Notes under the pieces: generated by a model
The model's database searches: none
Told to the model about the DNA's origin: nothing
What the model saw: only the letters and a program-made list of their open reading frames with translations
Position numbers and translations under genes: made by a program
Shown: piece by piece, positions 5,350 to 6,781 of the stretch
How positions within the stretch are numbered: the stretch's first letter is position 1
Layout of the letters: each line of letters opens with the position of its first letter
Assembly (NCBI GenBank): GCA_020052635.1
Contig: JAGVOR010000145.1
Location: forward strand, 1-6,781
Direction: 5' to 3'
Origin: Candidatus Omnitrophota bacterium
Lineage (GTDB): Bacteria > Omnitrophota > Gorgyraeia > Gygaellales > Profunditerraquicolaceae
Length of the DNA stretch: 6,781 nucleotides

Positions 5350-6781
5350 ATGCTGTTGGAAAAAATTAGATCCCCCGGGGATCTTAAAACCTTAACTTTA
5401 GATCAATTGATCGGCTTAAGCGGCGAGATCCGCCGCAGAATGATCGAGGTGGTTGCGCAAACCGGAGGCCATTTGGCCTCCAGCCTCGGGGCGGTAGAGT
5501 TAATCGTTGCCCTGCACTATTGCCTGGATACTCCGAAAGATAAAATCATTTTTGATGTGGGCCATCAGGCTTATGCGCATAAAATCTTAACCGGCCGCAA
5601 CAATAACTTTCATACCCTCAGACAATACCAGGGATTAAGCGGTTTTCCCTCCAAAGATGAATCAGCGTATGATCCGTTTACTTGCGGCCACAGCTCCAAT
5701 GCGGTTTCTTTGGGGTTGGGGCTGGTTTGTGCCAGGGATTTTCTGCCTGAAGAGGAGCAATTTAAAGTAGTCTGCGTGATTGGGGATGGCTCTTTAAGCG
5801 GCGGGCTTTGTTTTGAAGGTTTAAACAATGTGGGGCACTTAAAAAAGGATATCCTGGTTATTTTAAATACCAATGAATTAAGCATCGCTCCGAATGTGGG
5901 GGCAATCAGTAATTATCTTAATAAGATTATTTCTTTACCGGTTTACAACCGGTTTCATCATAATGTAGAGAGTTTTTTAAAAACCCGGGTCCCCCGCGGC
6001 AGCCGGCTGCTCAAGCTTATGTCTAAATTCGAGGAAGGGTTAAAAGGGTTATTTGTTCCCGGGATTTTCTTCGAAGAGCTGGGTTTTCGCTATTTTGGCC
6101 CCATCGATGGACATGACCTGAATATCCTTACCGCTACTTTAAAAAATATTCTGGAGATTAAAGGCCCGCGTCTTTTGCATGTGGTCACTAAAAAAGGTAA
6201 AGGATTTTCTTTTGCCGAAAAAGATCCGGTGAGGTTCCACGGGATTAGTAATTTTGATATTCATACCGGAGAGGTATTTGCTAAAAGTAACCTGCCGCCG
6301 GCCAAAAGTTATACGGCGGTCTTTCGCGATAAAATAACCCAAGCCGCCAGCCAAGATAAGCGGATTGTGGCGATTACCGCGGCCATGCCGGAAGGTACCG
6401 GTTTAGATAAGTTCCGGGATGCTTTCCCCGAGAGGTTCTTTGACTGCGGGATCGCCGAAGCCCATGCGGTTTGCTTTGCCGCCGGCCTGGCGAAACAGGG
6501 TTTTAAGCCGGTGGTCGCGATATATTCAACTTTTTTACAGCGCGCCTATGATCAGATAATTCAGGAGGTGGCTTTACAGGGGTTGCCGGTAGTTTTAGCG
6601 GTAGATCGGGCGGGCATTGTGGGAGAGGACGGGGTAACCCACCAGGGGATATTTGACCTGGCTTACTTAAGGAGCATCCCGAATTTAGTGGTAATGGCCC
6701 CGCAAGACGGGACGGAATTAGAGCAAATGCTGGATTTTGCTTTCAAGCTTAATCGGCCGGTAGCGATAAGGTACCCTCGGG
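5350..6781 (+). CDS. dxs: 1-deoxy-D-xylulose-5-phosphate synthase, N-terminal part (3' end outside the window)
   Basis: Dxs joins pyruvate and glyceraldehyde 3-phosphate, with thiamine diphosphate and Mg2+, giving DXP for the MEP isoprenoid pathway and thiamine/pyridoxal synthesis. The frame is open from ATG 5350 to the right edge, 477 of the usual 620-640 residues. Visible landmarks: GGHLASSLG with His41, DVGHQAYAHKILTGR (from Asp69), CGHSS with His114, the cofactor motif GDG with Asp146 and Mg-ligand Asn173, AEKDPVRFH with His297, the catalytic Glu370 in GIAEAH, STFLQRAYDQ, DRAG with Arg420, and THQG with His431. Active-site residues are kept. Two neighbours differ from the E. coli enzyme: NTNE for NDNE (Thr174) and AEAH for AEQH (Ala371). 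GGAAG at 5334-5338 lies 11 nt upstream, far for a Shine-Dalgarno, so coupling to xseB is likely. The xseA-xseB-dxs order is seen in many bacteria. Confidence 0.97.
   Translation, partial: MLLEKIRSPGDLKTLTLDQLIGLSGEIRRRMIEVVAQTGGHLASSLGAVELIVALHYCLDTPKDKIIFDVGHQAYAHKILTGRNNNFHTLRQYQGLSGFPSKDESAYDPFTCGHSSNAVSLGLGLVCARDFLPEEEQFKVVCVIGDGSLSGGLCFEGLNNVGHLKKDILVILNTNELSIAPNVGAISNYLNKIISLPVYNRFHHNVESFLKTRVPRGSRLLKLMSKFEEGLKGLFVPGIFFEELGFRYFGPIDGHDLNILTATLKNILEIKGPRLLHVVTKKGKGFSFAEKDPVRFHGISNFDIHTGEVFAKSNLPPAKSYTAVFRDKITQAASQDKRIVAITAAMPEGTGLDKFRDAFPERFFDCGIAEAHAVCFAAGLAKQGFKPVVAIYSTFLQRAYDQIIQEVALQGLPVVLAVDRAGIVGEDGVTHQGIFDLAYLRSIPNLVVMAPQDGTELEQMLDFAFKLNRPVAIRYPR

Noticed and set aside
5610..5885. 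Minus-strand open frame of 91 codons inside dxs
   Set aside because: It is antisense to conserved Dxs cofactor motifs and is a shadow.
6139..6354. Minus-strand open frame of 71 codons inside dxs
   Set aside because: It is antisense to conserved Dxs sequence and has no independent support.

Overview
The window carries six plus-strand genes packed head to tail, with one structured gap: the 3' end of rny (RNase Y), ymdB (YmdB/TIGR00282-type metallophosphoesterase), a secreted GH39-like glycosidase-fold protein, xseA and xseB (exonuclease VII), and the 5' part of dxs (DXP synthase), which runs off the right edge. From ymdB onward the genes overlap or lie 3 bases apart (8-nt, 17-nt and 23-nt overlaps, then a 3-nt gap), so they look like one translationally coupled transcript. 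I see no convincing rRNA, tRNA, CRISPR, insertion sequence or classical promoter.

The organism is an uncultured-looking bacterium of moderate GC content. The rny-ymdB pair is known from Bacillus subtilis and other phyla. The signal-peptide-bearing glycosidase-like protein with a long Ala/Pro/Lys/Glu tail fits a diderm such as an Omnitrophota/PVC-type lineage, but this placement is inference and weak. No gene here is diagnostic of a phylum.

Region by region: 1-874 is the KH end, the HD domain and the conserved C-terminus of RNase Y. 875-1080 is non-coding and dense in inverted repeats, with at least four hairpins, an 11-nt direct repeat around most of them, and no Shine-Dalgarno before ymdB. 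1081-1869 is ymdB. 1862-3925 is the GH39-like protein, whose acid/base Glu position is Ala (WNAPD instead of WNEP), while the presumed nucleophile Glu is kept; its tail carries a recent internal duplication. 3909-5129 is xseA, which contains a perfect 11-bp hairpin and a terminator-like GC hairpin plus T tract inside its coding sequence. 5107-5346 is xseB, started by TTG behind a strong AGGAGG. 5350-6781 is dxs.

Functionally the cluster mixes RNA turnover (RNase Y), a phosphodiesterase, DNA repair nuclease (XseA/XseB, a two-subunit enzyme made from overlapping genes) and entry into the MEP isoprenoid pathway (Dxs). The glycosidase-like protein is the outsider. The two points most worth following are its missing catalytic residue and the hairpin-rich rny-ymdB gap. 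I did not find evidence for a complete new multi-gene system.
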